From contig NZ_LGHK01000026.1 in NCBI RefSeq assembly GCF_001908235.1, positions 19,168-83,167 on the forward strand: 64,000 nucleotides of DNA, written 5' to 3'. The stretch is from Bradyrhizobium sp. NAS96.2. Lineage in GTDB: Bacteria; Pseudomonadota; Alphaproteobacteria; Rhizobiales; Xanthobacteraceae. The position numbers were made by a program, and so were the translations under genes. Shown piece after piece: positions 17,834-27,902 of this stretch; position 1 is the stretch's first letter, and the number at the start of each line of letters is the position of its first letter. Below the pieces are notes generated by a model. It worked only from the letters and a program-made list of their open reading frames with translations, was not told the origin of the DNA and searched no databases.

Positions 17834-18292
17834 CTATTTGACGCGGCGCGCTGGCAAGCGCTCCGCCTGGCCCAAGCGTTTCCGCATCTCGATGTGTGGG
17901 ATGCCGGCTTCCTCGAACTCGTCGCCGCACCGTTCGAACCCGGCGCGCGCATAGAACGGCTCCGCGTGCGTCTGCGCGTTGAGGATCAGTTCGGGATAGC
18001 CGAGTTCGGCCGCCTTGGCCATCAGCGCCTCCAGCACCCGGGCGCCAACGCCTGTGCCGCGTGCCATTTTGAGCACGGCCATGCGGCCGATATGGCCGTC
18101 GGGGAGCAGCCGGCCCGTCGCCACGGCGGTGCCGTCCTCAGCAAATGCCAGCGCGTGCCAGCTCGACGCGTCCATGTCGTCCCACTCGAGTTCGACCGGC
18201 ACGCCCTGTTCTTCGACAAAGACATTGTAGCGGATGGCGCCGGAGCGTTCGCGGGCGTCTTCCCAGGTGCAGATCAGGACGGAGGTGGACAT
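17834..18292 (-). CDS. GNAT family N-acetyltransferase
   Basis: A 152-residue acetyltransferase close to the ElaA/YjcF type: IRYNVFVEEQGVPVELEWDD is the N-terminal hallmark, and GRMAVLKMARGTGVGARVLE carries the acetyl-CoA pyrophosphate loop. The start MSTSVLICTWEDARER at 18292 is chosen because the frame before it lacks similarity. It is upstream of xthA in the same direction with a 10-base gap, so they likely share a transcript. The substrate is unknown. Confidence 0.85.
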   Translation of the reverse strand: MSTSVLICTWEDARERSGAIRYNVFVEEQGVPVELEWDDMDASSWHALAFAEDGTAVATGRLLPDGHIGRMAVLKMARGTGVGARVLEALMAKAAELGYPELILNAQTHAEPFYARAGFERCGDEFEEAGIPHIEMRKRLGQAERLPARRVK

Positions 18293-18463
18293 AAAGCAGC
18301 GATTCGCAGCGCCCGACGCGGCGCAGTTTTTCACTTTGGTGGCATACCATGTGCAGCCCTGCTGTGGTAACCCTCTCCAGAAACAAGGCGTAACAATTGC
18401 CGACGGGGGAGTTGCGAAGCGTTCCGCCCCTCAAGGGAAGCGGGCGGCGCACGTGCAAAACTT

Positions 18464-19597
18464 ATGAAAAAACGCAATTTGGTTCTGACTGTCGCTGTTC
18501 TCGGCATTGCGGCCGGGGCGGCTTACATGACCCGCGCTTCATGGATGGGTGGCGGTGCCGCCACCGCGCAGGGGACCCCGCGGCCACGCGTCGTCTCGGT
18601 GGATCTCGCCAAGGCCGAACGCAAATCGGTTCCGGTCGACGTCGATGCGATCGGACAGGTCACGCCGATCTCCAGCGTCGCGCTGAAGTCGCGGCTGGAG
18701 ACCACCATCGTCTCCGTCCATTTCGAGGACGGCGCCAGGGTCAATGAAGGCGATCTGCTGTTCATGCTCGACGCGCGGCAGATCGACGCCCAGATCGAGC
18801 AGGCCGAGGGCGTGCTCGCACGTGACCAGGCCCAGCTCGAGGGCGCGCAGCGCGATCTCCGCCGCTACACCGAGCTGGTCGGCAAGGGCGCGACCACCCA
18901 AGTCAACCTCGACAACGCCAAGACCCAGTCCGACGTCCTGATCGGCACCATTAAGGCCGACCAGTTTGCGCTGGAAAATCTTCGCGTCCAGAAGAGCTAC
19001 ACCGTGATCCGCGCCCCGTTCGCGGGCCGGATCAGCGCCGCCAACGTCAAGGTCGGGAACTTCGTCCGTCCCGCCGACACCCAGCCGCTCGCGGTCATCA
19101 ACCAGATGGCGCCGGTCTACGTCACCTTCGCAATCCCGCAGCGTGCGCTGGTCGATTTGCGCGACGCCATGGGGAAGGGAGATTCGAAGGTGACCGCAAC
19201 CATTCCCGGCCACCAGCGCTCCGAGAGCGGCAAGATCGCGATGGTCGAGAACGCCGTCGATGCGACCACCGGCATGGTGACGGTGCGCGGCATCATGAAC
19301 AATGTCAGCGAGACGCTGTGGCCCGGCACCATCGTGCAGACCAAGCTGATCATCCGCAGCGAGGACGCCGTGGTGGTGCCGACGGTTGCGGTCCAGCGCA
19401 GCCAGAACGGCAATTTCGTCTTCGTCGTCCAGGACGGCGTCGCCAAGGTTCGGCCGGTCAAAGTCGACCGCACCTTCCAGGGCTCGTCGGTGATCTCGGA
19501 CGGTCTGGCGGGCGATGAAAGCGTCGTCGTCGACGGACAGCTGCTGCTGTCGGAGGGATCGCGGGTCGAGCTGCGGGCGCGCAAGGCCGGAGCCTGA
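18464..19597 (+). CDS. RND efflux pump periplasmic adaptor (membrane fusion protein)
   Basis: A 377-residue HlyD/AcrA-type adaptor. N-terminal signal/anchor (MKKRNLVLTVAVLGIAAGAA), then a split lipoyl domain (VALKSRLETTIVSVHFEDGARV and RAPFAGRISAANVKVGNFV), a helical hairpin between them, and beta-barrel and membrane-proximal domains (LWPGTIVQTKL, VVPTVAVQRSQNG). It links an inner-membrane RND pump to an outer-membrane channel. The permease gene starts 3 bases after the stop. No outer-membrane TolC-type gene or local regulator is present. Confidence 0.93.
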   Translation: MKKRNLVLTVAVLGIAAGAAYMTRASWMGGGAATAQGTPRPRVVSVDLAKAERKSVPVDVDAIGQVTPISSVALKSRLETTIVSVHFEDGARVNEGDLLFMLDARQIDAQIEQAEGVLARDQAQLEGAQRDLRRYTELVGKGATTQVNLDNAKTQSDVLIGTIKADQFALENLRVQKSYTVIRAPFAGRISAANVKVGNFVRPADTQPLAVINQMAPVYVTFAIPQRALVDLRDAMGKGDSKVTATIPGHQRSESGKIAMVENAVDATTGMVTVRGIMNNVSETLWPGTIVQTKLIIRSEDAVVVPTVAVQRSQNGNFVFVVQDGVAKVRPVKVDRTFQGSSVISDGLAGDESVVVDGQLLLSEGSRVELRARKAGA

Positions 19598-19600
19598 CCG

Positions 19601-22600
19601 ATGACGCTCTCCGAGCTCTGCATCCGCCGTCCGGTCATGACGACGCTGATCACGGCGTCGATCATCGCATTCGGCGTGTTCGGCTTCCGCCTGCTGCCGG
19701 TCTCGGCGTTGCCGAAGGTGGACTTCCCGACCATCGCGGTCACCGCGACGCTTCCCGGCGCCAGCGCCGATACCATGGCCGCTTCGGTCGCCGGCATCAT
19801 CGAGCGCCAGCTCTCGACCATTGCCGGCATCTCATCGATGAACTCGAACTCCTCGCAGGGCACGAGCGTCATCACCATCCAGTTCGACCTCAACCGCAGC
19901 ATCGATGCCGCGGCGCTTGACGTGCAGACGGCCTTGACGATCGCGCAGCGCCGGCTGCCGATCGAGATGACGATCCCGCCTAGCTTCCGGAAGGTGAACC
20001 CGGCTGATTTCCCGGTGCTGTTCGTCTCGCTGGGGTCGGCGACGCTGCCGCTGTCGGCGGTCAATGAGTACGGCGACATCACGATCGGGCAGGCGCTGTC
20101 GCAGCTTCCCGGCGTCGCGCAGGTCCTGATCTATGGCGCGCAGAAATTCGCGATCCGCGTCCAGGCCGATCCGGAGGCCGCGGCCGCGCGCGGCGTCTCG
20201 ATGGAGGACATCCGCGCCGCCGTGTCGCGCGCCAATTCCTCGACCCCGGTCGGCACGCTGAACGGCCCCAAGCAGGACGTCGCGCTGCAGGCCTCGGGCC
20301 AGATGGACAAGGCGGCCGACTACCGCCAGATCTACGTCGCCTGGCGCAACGGCTCGCCGGTCCGGCTCGACGAGATCGCCAAGGTCTATGACAGCGTCGA
20401 GAACGACAAGATCGCGACCTGGATGAACGACGAGCGCGCGATCGTGCTCGCGATCCAGAAGCAGCCTGACGCCAACACCGTGGCCGTCGTCGACGCCGTC
20501 CTCGCAAAACTGCCGTCGCTGCGCGCGGCGATCCCGCCGTCGGTGACCATGCAGGTCATGATGGATCGCTCGGTCTCGATCCGGCAGGCGGTCAGCGACG
20601 TCGAGGAGACCCTGCTGATCGCGATCGCGCTGGTGATCCTCGTGATCTTCCTGTTCCTGCGCTCGGCGTCGGCGACCTTCATTCCGGCGCTGGCGGTGCC
20701 GATTTCGCTGTTCGGCACCTGCGCTGTGATGTACGCGCTGGATTACTCCATCAACAACATGACGCTGCTGGCGCTGACGCTCTCGGTCGGCTTCGTGGTC
20801 GACGACGCCATCGTCATGCTGGAGAACATCGTCCGCCATATCGAGCACGGCATGAAGCCGTTCGAGGCGGCGCTGAAGGGCGCCCGCGAGATCGGCTTCA
20901 CCATCATCTCGATCACCTTCTCGCTGATTGCGGTGTTCATCCCGGTGCTGCTCATGGGCGGCATCGTCGGCCGCGTGTTCCGCGAATTCGCGGTCACGAT
21001 CTCGGTCGCGATCATCGTCTCCGGCTTCGTGTCGCTGACCTTGACGCCGATGCTGTGCGCCCGTGTGCTGCGCGCCCATGATGCGACCAAGCGGCCGAAC
21101 ATCGTGCTGCGGGCGTTCGAGGCGATGTTCGAGGCCTGGCTGCGCGCCTATGAACGGGCGCTGGACTGGGTGCTGGCCAAGAAGGCGCTGATGCTGGTGG
21201 TGACGCTGGCAACGCTCGGCGGCACCATCTATCTCTACGTGATCGTGCCGAAGGGCTTCTTCCCGCAGGAGGACACCGGCTTCCTGATCGGCGTGACGGA
21301 GGCCGCGACCGACACCTCATTCGAGGCGATGAAGGTGCGGCAGCAGGCGCTGGTCGAGGTGCTGCGGACCGATCCGGCGATCGAGTACATCAATTCCACG
21401 GTCGGCTCCGGCGGTCCGAATCCGACCGCGAATTACGGCCGGCTGTTCATCGCGCTGAAGCCGCAGAAGATGCGCGACAGCGCCACCGTCGTTGTCGGTC
21501 GTCTCCGGCAGAAGGCCCGCGAGATCCCGGGCATGCAGGCGTTCTTCCAGAGCATCCAGAACCTCAACATCGGCGGCCGCATCTCCAAGAGCCAGTACCA
21601 GTATGTGATGCAGAGCGGCGATACCGAGGCGCTGTACCGGCTGGCGCCTGACATGCGGGACAAGATCGAGAAGATCCCGGGCCTGCTAGACGTCACCACC
21701 GACCTCTACATCAAGAACCCGCAGATGACGGTCGACATCGACCGCGAGAAGGCGGCGGTCTACGGCGTCACCGTCGACCAGGTCCGCAACCAGCTCTACA
21801 ATGCCTACGGCGCGCGGCAGGTTGGCACCATCTACATGCCGTCGAACGACTACCAGATCATCCTGGAGGTGCAGCCGCAGTTCCGGGTCGATCCGTCCGA
21901 CCTGTCAAAGCTCTACATGAAGACCGCGAACGGCCAGACCATTCCGCTCAATGCGGTGGCGAAGCTGGTGCCGACGGTCGGACCGTTGCAGATCAACCAT
22001 CAAGGCCAGCAGCCGGCGGTGACGATCTCGTTCAATCTCGCGCCCGGCAATTCGCTCGGCTACGCGGTCGACAAGATCACCGAGCTCGAGCAGAGCGCCA
22101 ACCTGCCGCCGACGATCGCGACCGGCTTCTCCGGCACCGCGCAGGTGTTCCAGGATTCGCTGCGCGGGCAGGGCGTCCTGATCCTCGCCGCGGTGTTCGC
22201 AGCCTTCGTAATCCTCGGCATTCTCTACGAGAGCTTCATCCACCCGATCACCATCATCTCGGGCCTGCCGTCGGCCGGCATCGGCGCGATCCTGACGTTG
22301 ATGCTGTTCGGGATGGAGCTGTCCGTCATCGCGATGATCGGCATCGTGATGCTGGTTGGCATCGTCAAGAAGAACGCGATCATGATGGTCGATTTCGCGC
22401 TGGAGCGCCGCCGTGTCGGCCTCAGTGCCGAGCACGCGATCCGCGAGGCCGCGCTGCTGCGCTTCCGCCCGATCATGATGACGACGTTCGCGGCGATCTT
22501 CGGCACGCTGCCGATCGCGCTCGGCGCGGGCGCCGGCGCCGAGCTGCGTCAGCCGCTCGGTGTCGCCGTGGTCGGCGGCCTCTGCGTCTCGCAGCTGCTG

Positions 22601-22723
22601 ACGCTGTTCATCACGCCTGTGATCTACATCTATCTCGACCGCATCGACCGCAGGCTGCGCCGCAAGCTCGATCCGCTGGCGGATGGCGACGCCGAGCGTC
22701 CGCAGGTGGTGGCGGCGGAATAA
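19601..22723 (+). CDS. RND family multidrug efflux permease (HAE-1/MdtBC-like)
   Basis: A 1040-residue inner-membrane transporter of full family length with the 12-segment RND layout: a first membrane segment right at the start (RRPVMTTLITASIIAFGVFG), two large periplasmic loops and two helix bundles. The proton-relay pair is the two Asp in VGFVVDDAIVMLENIVRH. Other motifs: SNDYQIILEVQP and GIVKKNAIMMVDFA. It pairs with the adaptor at 18464. The substrate cannot be read from sequence. A strong hairpin follows at 22734. Confidence 0.94.
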   Translation: MTLSELCIRRPVMTTLITASIIAFGVFGFRLLPVSALPKVDFPTIAVTATLPGASADTMAASVAGIIERQLSTIAGISSMNSNSSQGTSVITIQFDLNRSIDAAALDVQTALTIAQRRLPIEMTIPPSFRKVNPADFPVLFVSLGSATLPLSAVNEYGDITIGQALSQLPGVAQVLIYGAQKFAIRVQADPEAAAARGVSMEDIRAAVSRANSSTPVGTLNGPKQDVALQASGQMDKAADYRQIYVAWRNGSPVRLDEIAKVYDSVENDKIATWMNDERAIVLAIQKQPDANTVAVVDAVLAKLPSLRAAIPPSVTMQVMMDRSVSIRQAVSDVEETLLIAIALVILVIFLFLRSASATFIPALAVPISLFGTCAVMYALDYSINNMTLLALTLSVGFVVDDAIVMLENIVRHIEHGMKPFEAALKGAREIGFTIISITFSLIAVFIPVLLMGGIVGRVFREFAVTISVAIIVSGFVSLTLTPMLCARVLRAHDATKRPNIVLRAFEAMFEAWLRAYERALDWVLAKKALMLVVTLATLGGTIYLYVIVPKGFFPQEDTGFLIGVTEAATDTSFEAMKVRQQALVEVLRTDPAIEYINSTVGSGGPNPTANYGRLFIALKPQKMRDSATVVVGRLRQKAREIPGMQAFFQSIQNLNIGGRISKSQYQYVMQSGDTEALYRLAPDMRDKIEKIPGLLDVTTDLYIKNPQMTVDIDREKAAVYGVTVDQVRNQLYNAYGARQVGTIYMPSNDYQIILEVQPQFRVDPSDLSKLYMKTANGQTIPLNAVAKLVPTVGPLQINHQGQQPAVTISFNLAPGNSLGYAVDKITELEQSANLPPTIATGFSGTAQVFQDSLRGQGVLILAAVFAAFVILGILYESFIHPITIISGLPSAGIGAILTLMLFGMELSVIAMIGIVMLVGIVKKNAIMMVDFALERRRVGLSAEHAIREAALLRFRPIMMTTFAAIFGTLPIALGAGAGAELRQPLGVAVVGGLCVSQLLTLFITPVIYIYLDRIDRRLRRKLDPLADGDAERPQVVAAE

Positions 22724-22733
22724 TTGCGCCTCG

Positions 22734-22756
22734 TGCGAACCGGACACCGGTTCGCA
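22734..22756. terminator. Hairpin between convergent RND and erpA genes
   Basis: TGCGAACCGG-ACA-CCGGTTCGCA is a perfect 10-bp stem with a 3-base loop. It lacks a T-run, so it may be a repeat or a two-way transcript end. The right flank (CCGGTTCGCATCGGGGAAACGCGTC) resembles the repeat at 50010-50060. Confidence 0.5.
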
Positions 22757-22783
22757 TCGGGGAAACGCGTCGGCGCGAGGGCG

Positions 22784-23113
22784 TTAGATCGAGAAGCTGG
22801 TGCCGCAGCCGCAGGAGGCGGTGGCGTTCGGATTGACGACGCGGAACGAGGCGCCGATCAGGTCGTCGACGAAGTCGACTTCTGAGCCCGCCAGGAACGG
22901 GACCGAGGCGGGATCGATCAGCACCACCGCGCTGTCGCGCTCGATCACGAGGTCGTCATCGGCCTGGGTGCGCTCGACATCGAACTTGTACTGGAAACCG
23001 GAGCAGCCGCCGCCCTCGACCGAAATGCGCAGCTTGGCGCCTTCGCCTTCCTTGCTGAGGATCTGCCCGATACGGCGGGCGGCCCGTTCGCTGACGGTGA
23101 TGGCAGCAGTCAT
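22784..23113 (-). CDS. erpA: Iron-sulfur cluster insertion protein of the A-type (ErpA/IscA)
   Basis: A 109-residue A-type carrier. The three conserved cluster-binding cysteines are present: C37 in GGGCSGFQY and C101/C103 in SCGCGTSF. Length and ends match ErpA, which delivers Fe-S clusters to apo-proteins. It is convergent with the RND permease and divergent from dgt with a 137-base gap. IscA is a possible alternative name, as no isc/suf genes are nearby. Confidence 0.92.
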   Translation of the reverse strand: MTAAITVSERAARRIGQILSKEGEGAKLRISVEGGGCSGFQYKFDVERTQADDDLVIERDSAVVLIDPASVPFLAGSEVDFVDDLIGASFRVVNPNATASCGCGTSFSI

Positions 23114-23250
23114 ATCGGTCTCCGAACCCTATTCTGGGCATGGTCGAATCGGATCATGCCCGGCGTCATACCCAATTCATTTGGTCAGCCGCCTTAGTCA
23201 TAGTTAAGTGCGTCGGACCATGGAATCAAATGGATAAGGACTAAAATACT

Positions 23251-24459
23251 GTGTCGGTCGGAATGGCTGCCCCCCGCGCGCCTTATGCCTGCGACCCCGA
23301 CCGCAGCCGCGGCCGGCTTGTCGCGGAGCCGCCGAGCCGGACCCGCAGCCCGTTCCGGCGCGATTGCGACCGGGTGATCCATTCCACGGCGTTCCGCCGC
23401 CTGAAGCACAAGACCCAGGTCTTCGTCTTCCATGAGGGCGATCACTATCGCACCCGGCTGACCCATTCGCTGGAGGTGGCGCAGATCGCCCGGGCGTTGG
23501 CGCGCCAGCTCGGGGTCGACGAGGATCTGACCGAGACGCTGGCGCTCGCGCACGATCTGGGCCATCCGCCGTTCGGCCATGCCGGGGAGCGGGCGCTCGA
23601 CGACTGCCTCAAGGCCGACGGCGGCTTCGACCACAATGCGCAGGCGCTACGGGTCGTCACCGCGCTGGAGCACCGCTATCCGGAATTCGGCGGCCTGAAC
23701 CTGACCTGGGAATCGCTCGAGGGGATCGTCAAGCACAACGGCCCGCTGACCGAGCGCAACGGCGCGCCGGCCGGCCGCTATCTGCAAGGCGGCCTTCCGG
23801 TCGGGATCGCCGACTACAACAAGACCTACGACCTTGAGCTCTGGAGCTACGCCTCGCTCGAGGCGCAGATCGCGGCCTTCGCAGACGACATCGCCTATGA
23901 CGCCCACGACATCGACGACGGCCTGCGCGCCGGCCTGTTCGCGGTGGACGATCTCAAGGAGATGCCGCTGACATCAGAGATCATCGCCGAGATCGACCGC
24001 CATTACCCCGGGCTCGACGAGGTCCGGCGCGGCGCCGAGCTGGTGCGTGAGCTGATCTCGCATTTCATCAGCGCTGTCTTCAACGAGGCGACTCGGCGGC
24101 TCGCGGTAGCGCAGCCGCAATCGGCCCAGGACGTGCGCCGCCACAATGCGCCGCTGATCGCGTTTCCGCCTCAGGTCGCCGAGCAGGAGGCGGCGATCAA
24201 GGCGTTCCTGTTCCGGCGGATGTATCGCCACCGGCGGGTGATGATCGTCATGCGGGAGGCGGAGCAGGTGGTGCGCAACCTGTTTGAGCGCTACCGGCAA
24301 TCGCCAGGCGACCTGCCGGCGGAATGGATCGAGGGCAGCGTGCAGGAGACCGCGAGCGCGCGGAACAGGCGGATCGGCAATTTCATTGCCGGGATGACCG
24401 ACCGTTTCGCCCTGATCGAACACCAAAGGCTTTTTGACTCGACCCCGGATTTGCGTTAG
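23251..24459 (+). CDS. dgt: dGTPase-like HD-domain triphosphohydrolase
   Basis: A 402-residue HD-domain protein of the dGTP triphosphohydrolase-like family, which removes triphosphate from dNTPs. Metal ligands are visible in [14 protein letters not shown] (first His) and [17 protein letters not shown] (HD pair). N-terminal [26 protein letters not shown] and C-terminal [18 protein letters not shown] are family hallmarks. The start is GTG at 23251 (AAGGA 10 bases before) or ATG at 23263. argS follows after 9 bases, so they are probably co-transcribed. Confidence 0.94.
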   Translation: MSVGMAAPRAPYACDPDRSRGRLVAEPPSRTRSPFRRDCDRVIHSTAFRRLKHKTQVFVFHEGDHYRTRLTHSLEVAQIARALARQLGVDEDLTETLALAHDLGHPPFGHAGERALDDCLKADGGFDHNAQALRVVTALEHRYPEFGGLNLTWESLEGIVKHNGPLTERNGAPAGRYLQGGLPVGIADYNKTYDLELWSYASLEAQIAAFADDIAYDAHDIDDGLRAGLFAVDDLKEMPLTSEIIAEIDRHYPGLDEVRRGAELVRELISHFISAVFNEATRRLAVAQPQSAQDVRRHNAPLIAFPPQVAEQEAAIKAFLFRRMYRHRRVMIVMREAEQVVRNLFERYRQSPGDLPAEWIEGSVQETASARNRRIGNFIAGMTDRFALIEHQRLFDSTPDLR

Positions 24460-24468
24460 CGCCCTGCC

Positions 24469-26265
24469 ATGGCCGACACCACTGCTTCACCACACCTTTT
24501 TGCCGACATGCTGACGCGCGTGCACGCGATCTGTGCCGCGGTCGGAGCCGAGGACAACTGGCCCGCGGGCATCGATCTGTCCCGCGTCGTGGTCGAGCCG
24601 CCGCGTGATGCGAGCCACGGCGATATGGCGACCAATGCCGCGATGGTGCTCGCCAAGGACGCAAAGGCCAAGCCGCGCGAGCTCGCCGACAAGATCGCCG
24701 AGCGGCTGCGCGCCGACGCGCTGGTGGCCTCCGTCGATGTCGCAGGTCCCGGGTTCATCAACCTGACCTTGAAGCCGCAGGTCTGGGCCGACGCGCTGCG
24801 CGCCGTGCTGGCGGCCGGCTCTGCGTATGGACGCAGCGACATCGGCAAGGCCGAGAAGGTCAATGTCGAATACGTCTCGGCCAACCCGACCGGACCGATG
24901 CATGTCGGCCATTGCCGCGGCGCCGTGTTCGGCGACGCGCTGTGCAGCCTGCTGCAATTCGCGGGCTTCGACGTCTGCCGCGAATACTACATCAACGACG
25001 CCGGCGCCCAGGTCGACGTGCTCGCGCGCTCGGCGTTCCTGCGTTACCGCGAGGCGCTGGGCCAGGACATCGGCGCGATCCCGGAAGGGCTCTATCCGGG
25101 CGACTACCTCGTGCCGGTCGGCGAGGCGCTCGCCAAGGAATACGGCGAGAAGCTGCTCGGCATGACGGAAGCCGCGTGGCTGCCGATCGTGCGCGACAAG
25201 GCGATCGCCATGATGATGGAGATGATCAAGGGCGATCTCGCCGCGCTCAACATCCATCACGACGTGTTCTTCTCCGAGCGCTCGCTGATCACCTCCGGCA
25301 ACAACAAGGTCGCCGAGACCATCGATTTCCTACGTGCCAAGGGCGACATCTACGAAGGACGTCTGCCGCCGCCGAAGGGCAAGCCGGTCGAGGATTACGA
25401 GGATCGCGAGCAGTCGCTGTTCCACGCCACCGCCTATGGCGATGACGTCGATCGGCCGCTGATCAAGTCGGACGGCTCGTACACCTATTTCGCGTCCGAC
25501 ATCGCCAACCACCGCAACAAGTTCGAGCGTGGTTTCACCAATCTGATCGACGTGTTCGGCGCCGATCACGGCGGCTACATCAAGCGGATGCAGGCGGCCG
25601 TGAAGGCGGTAACCGCGGGCAAGGCCGTGCTCGACGTCAAGATCGTGCAGCTCGTGAAGCTGCTGCGCGATGGCGAGCCGGTGAAGATGTCGAAACGCTC
25701 AGGCGAATTCGTCACGCTGCGCGAAGTCGTCGACGAGGTCGGCTCTGATGCCGTCAGATTCATGATGCTGTTCCGCAAGAACGATGCGGTGCTCGATTTC
25801 GACCTCGCCAAGGTGATCGAGCAGTCGAAGGACAACGCCGTCTTCTATGTCCAGTACGGCCACGCCCGCGGCCATTCGATCTTCCGCAACGCGCGGGAGG
25901 AGGCGGTTCCCGATCTCCCCGAGACCGACGAGGCCCGGCTGGCCTATCTCCGTAGTGCTACGGTGGAGCGGCTGACCGACCCGGCCGAGCTCGACCTGCT
26001 CAAGCGGCTTGCGCTTTATCCCCGGATGATCGAGGCCGCGGCGGTGGCACACGAGCCGCACCGAATCGCTTTTTATCTATATGATTTGGCCAGTGAATTT
26101 CATGCGCTTTGGACCAAGGGGCGCGATTTGCCCTATTTACGCTTCATTATCAATAATGATGCAGAAATCACGAGGGCGCGACTGGCAATGGTTCAGGGCG
26201 TCGTCTCGGTTCTGGCATCGGGCTTAGCTGTTCTAGGCGTCCACGCTCCAACCGAGATGCGGTAG
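24469..26265 (+). CDS. argS: Arginyl-tRNA synthetase
   Basis: A 598-residue class I synthetase. N-terminal ArgRS-specific domain up to about residue 100, then the HIGH-type motif in [13 protein letters not shown], the Arg-specific [28 protein letters not shown], the KMSKRSGEF motif, and the C-terminal anticodon-binding DALR domain. The alphaproteobacterial order dgt-argS-SPOR protein-nagZ-scpAB continues here. Confidence 0.97.
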   Translation: MADTTASPHLFADMLTRVHAICAAVGAEDNWPAGIDLSRVVVEPPRDASHGDMATNAAMVLAKDAKAKPRELADKIAERLRADALVASVDVAGPGFINLTLKPQVWADALRAVLAAGSAYGRSDIGKAEKVNVEYVSANPTGPMHVGHCRGAVFGDALCSLLQFAGFDVCREYYINDAGAQVDVLARSAFLRYREALGQDIGAIPEGLYPGDYLVPVGEALAKEYGEKLLGMTEAAWLPIVRDKAIAMMMEMIKGDLAALNIHHDVFFSERSLITSGNNKVAETIDFLRAKGDIYEGRLPPPKGKPVEDYEDREQSLFHATAYGDDVDRPLIKSDGSYTYFASDIANHRNKFERGFTNLIDVFGADHGGYIKRMQAAVKAVTAGKAVLDVKIVQLVKLLRDGEPVKMSKRSGEFVTLREVVDEVGSDAVRFMMLFRKNDAVLDFDLAKVIEQSKDNAVFYVQYGHARGHSIFRNAREEAVPDLPETDEARLAYLRSATVERLTDPAELDLLKRLALYPRMIEAAAVAHEPHRIAFYLYDLASEFHALWTKGRDLPYLRFIINNDAEITRARLAMVQGVVSVLASGLAVLGVHAPTEMR

Positions 26266-26383
26266 GCAGGGGCATTAGGCCCTCACGAGTGGGGATTTGT
26301 GAGGGCATCTGGCAGGGGCCAACTCGTTCGGACCGGCTGTGCCGGCGATCTTGGCGCTGTCCCGAAGGGGATGCATCATCACA

Positions 26384-27856
26384 ATGGCTGATCGATATCA
26401 GGACCGAAATTTTTCCGCCGACACGGCCTCCAAGGCCGAGAGCGATCCGCTCGCTGAACTGGCCCGGCTGATCGGCCAGACGGATCCATTTGGCACCGTC
26501 AACAAGCCGCCGCCGCGTCCGCTGCAGTCGCGCGCCAATGCGCGGCCGCAACAATATGAGCCGCAGGCGGACGAGGACGACACGCCGCCTGCAGGCCCGC
26601 CGCCCTGGATGCAGCGCGCGCGGCAGGAAGCTGCTGCGCCGCCGCCCGTGCAGCACACCGAATACGAAGAGCCGGAGCAGGACTATCAGCCGAAGCCGGT
26701 GCATCCGTTGCACCGTTATGCGGCCCAGCAGGCGCAGCCGCCTGCGCCCGCGCCGGTCGCAGCCTATCGGCCGGTCGAGCCCCCCCGGCAGCCTGAGGCC
26801 TTCGATGAGGAGCCGCATTATCAGGGCGGTGATCAGGTGCAGGATCCGTCGCGCTATGACGACGCGCTCTACGGCCAGCTGGAAGCCGGCGAGCAGGATC
26901 TGCAGCGCGATCCGTCCTATCCGGACGATCCCTACGCCTATGAGGCCTACGAGGAAGAACCCGAACCGCGCAAGCGGAGCAGTGGCCTGATGACGGTTGC
27001 CGCGGTCGTGGCGCTTGCGGTGGTCGGCACCGGTGGCGCGCTCGCCTATCGCAACTATGTCGGCTCACCGCGGACCGGTGAGCCCCCGATCATCAAGGCT
27101 GACAACACGCCGACCAAGGTGATTCCGGCCCAGGCCGATGCGCCGGCAAAGACGCCGGATCGCATGGCGACGGGTGACGGCACCGAAAAGATCGTGTCGC
27201 GCGAAGAGACCCCGGTCGACGTCAATTCGAAGACCGCCGGACCGCGCGTTGTGTTTCCGCCGTTGAACGCCAATGCGAACCCGCCGCCAGCCGCCAGCGT
27301 GCAGACGGCGCAGCCCGCGCCGGCGCCGCTCACCGCCAACGGGACCCTGCCGAACAACGAGCCGCGCAAGGTCCGCACGCTCTCGGTCAAGGGCGGCGAC
27401 ACACCTGATGGCGCGCAGGCGACGGCGGCGGTGCCGGCCAAGCCCGCGGCGGCGAAGCCTCCGGTGTCGCGCGGCAATCCGTCGGCAGCCAACGCCAGCG
27501 TGAACTCGCCAATGTCGCTGGTTCCCGGGCAGGCTGACGGGGCGGCAGCTCCGGCTGCGCCCCCGACCCGGGTCGCGTCGACCTCGACCGCATCGGTTGG
27601 CGGTGGCGGATACCTCGTCCAGGTGTCGTCGCAGAAGAACGAGGCGGACGCGCAGGCGTCGTATCGGACGCTGCAGGGCAAGTATCGCAACGTGCTCGGT
27701 TCGCAGACTTTGGTGGTGAAACGCGTCGATCTCGGCGAGAAGGGCGTCTACTACCGCGCCTTTGCCGGCCCGTTCGCGTCGTCGGAAGAGGCGAACCAAG
27801 TGTGCCGGAGCCTGATGTCGGCCGGTGGGCCGCAATGCCTCATCCAAAGAAATTAA
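26384..27856 (+). CDS. SPOR domain membrane protein
   Basis: A 490-residue single-pass inner-membrane protein. A Pro/Gln-rich cytoplasmic part (about 1-195), one membrane helix (about 200-222, VAAVVALAVVGTGGALAY), an Ala/Pro-rich periplasmic linker and a C-terminal SPOR domain (about 410-490, GGGYLVQVSSQKNEADA to GPQCLIQRN). SPOR domains bind denuded peptidoglycan at division sites, so a role in cell division or wall remodelling is likely. The ATG at 26384 (MADRYQDRNFS) fits better than frame further upstream. It is followed by nagZ, a wall-recycling gene. Confidence 0.9.
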   Translation: MADRYQDRNFSADTASKAESDPLAELARLIGQTDPFGTVNKPPPRPLQSRANARPQQYEPQADEDDTPPAGPPPWMQRARQEAAAPPPVQHTEYEEPEQDYQPKPVHPLHRYAAQQAQPPAPAPVAAYRPVEPPRQPEAFDEEPHYQGGDQVQDPSRYDDALYGQLEAGEQDLQRDPSYPDDPYAYEAYEEEPEPRKRSSGLMTVAAVVALAVVGTGGALAYRNYVGSPRTGEPPIIKADNTPTKVIPAQADAPAKTPDRMATGDGTEKIVSREETPVDVNSKTAGPRVVFPPLNANANPPPAASVQTAQPAPAPLTANGTLPNNEPRKVRTLSVKGGDTPDGAQATAAVPAKPAAAKPPVSRGNPSAANASVNSPMSLVPGQADGAAAPAAPPTRVASTSTASVGGGGYLVQVSSQKNEADAQASYRTLQGKYRNVLGSQTLVVKRVDLGEKGVYYRAFAGPFASSEEANQVCRSLMSAGGPQCLIQRN

Positions 27857-27902
27857 AGGCCGTTTCCTTGACCCGTGAGCTGCATACGGCCTAATCGGCC
27901 GA

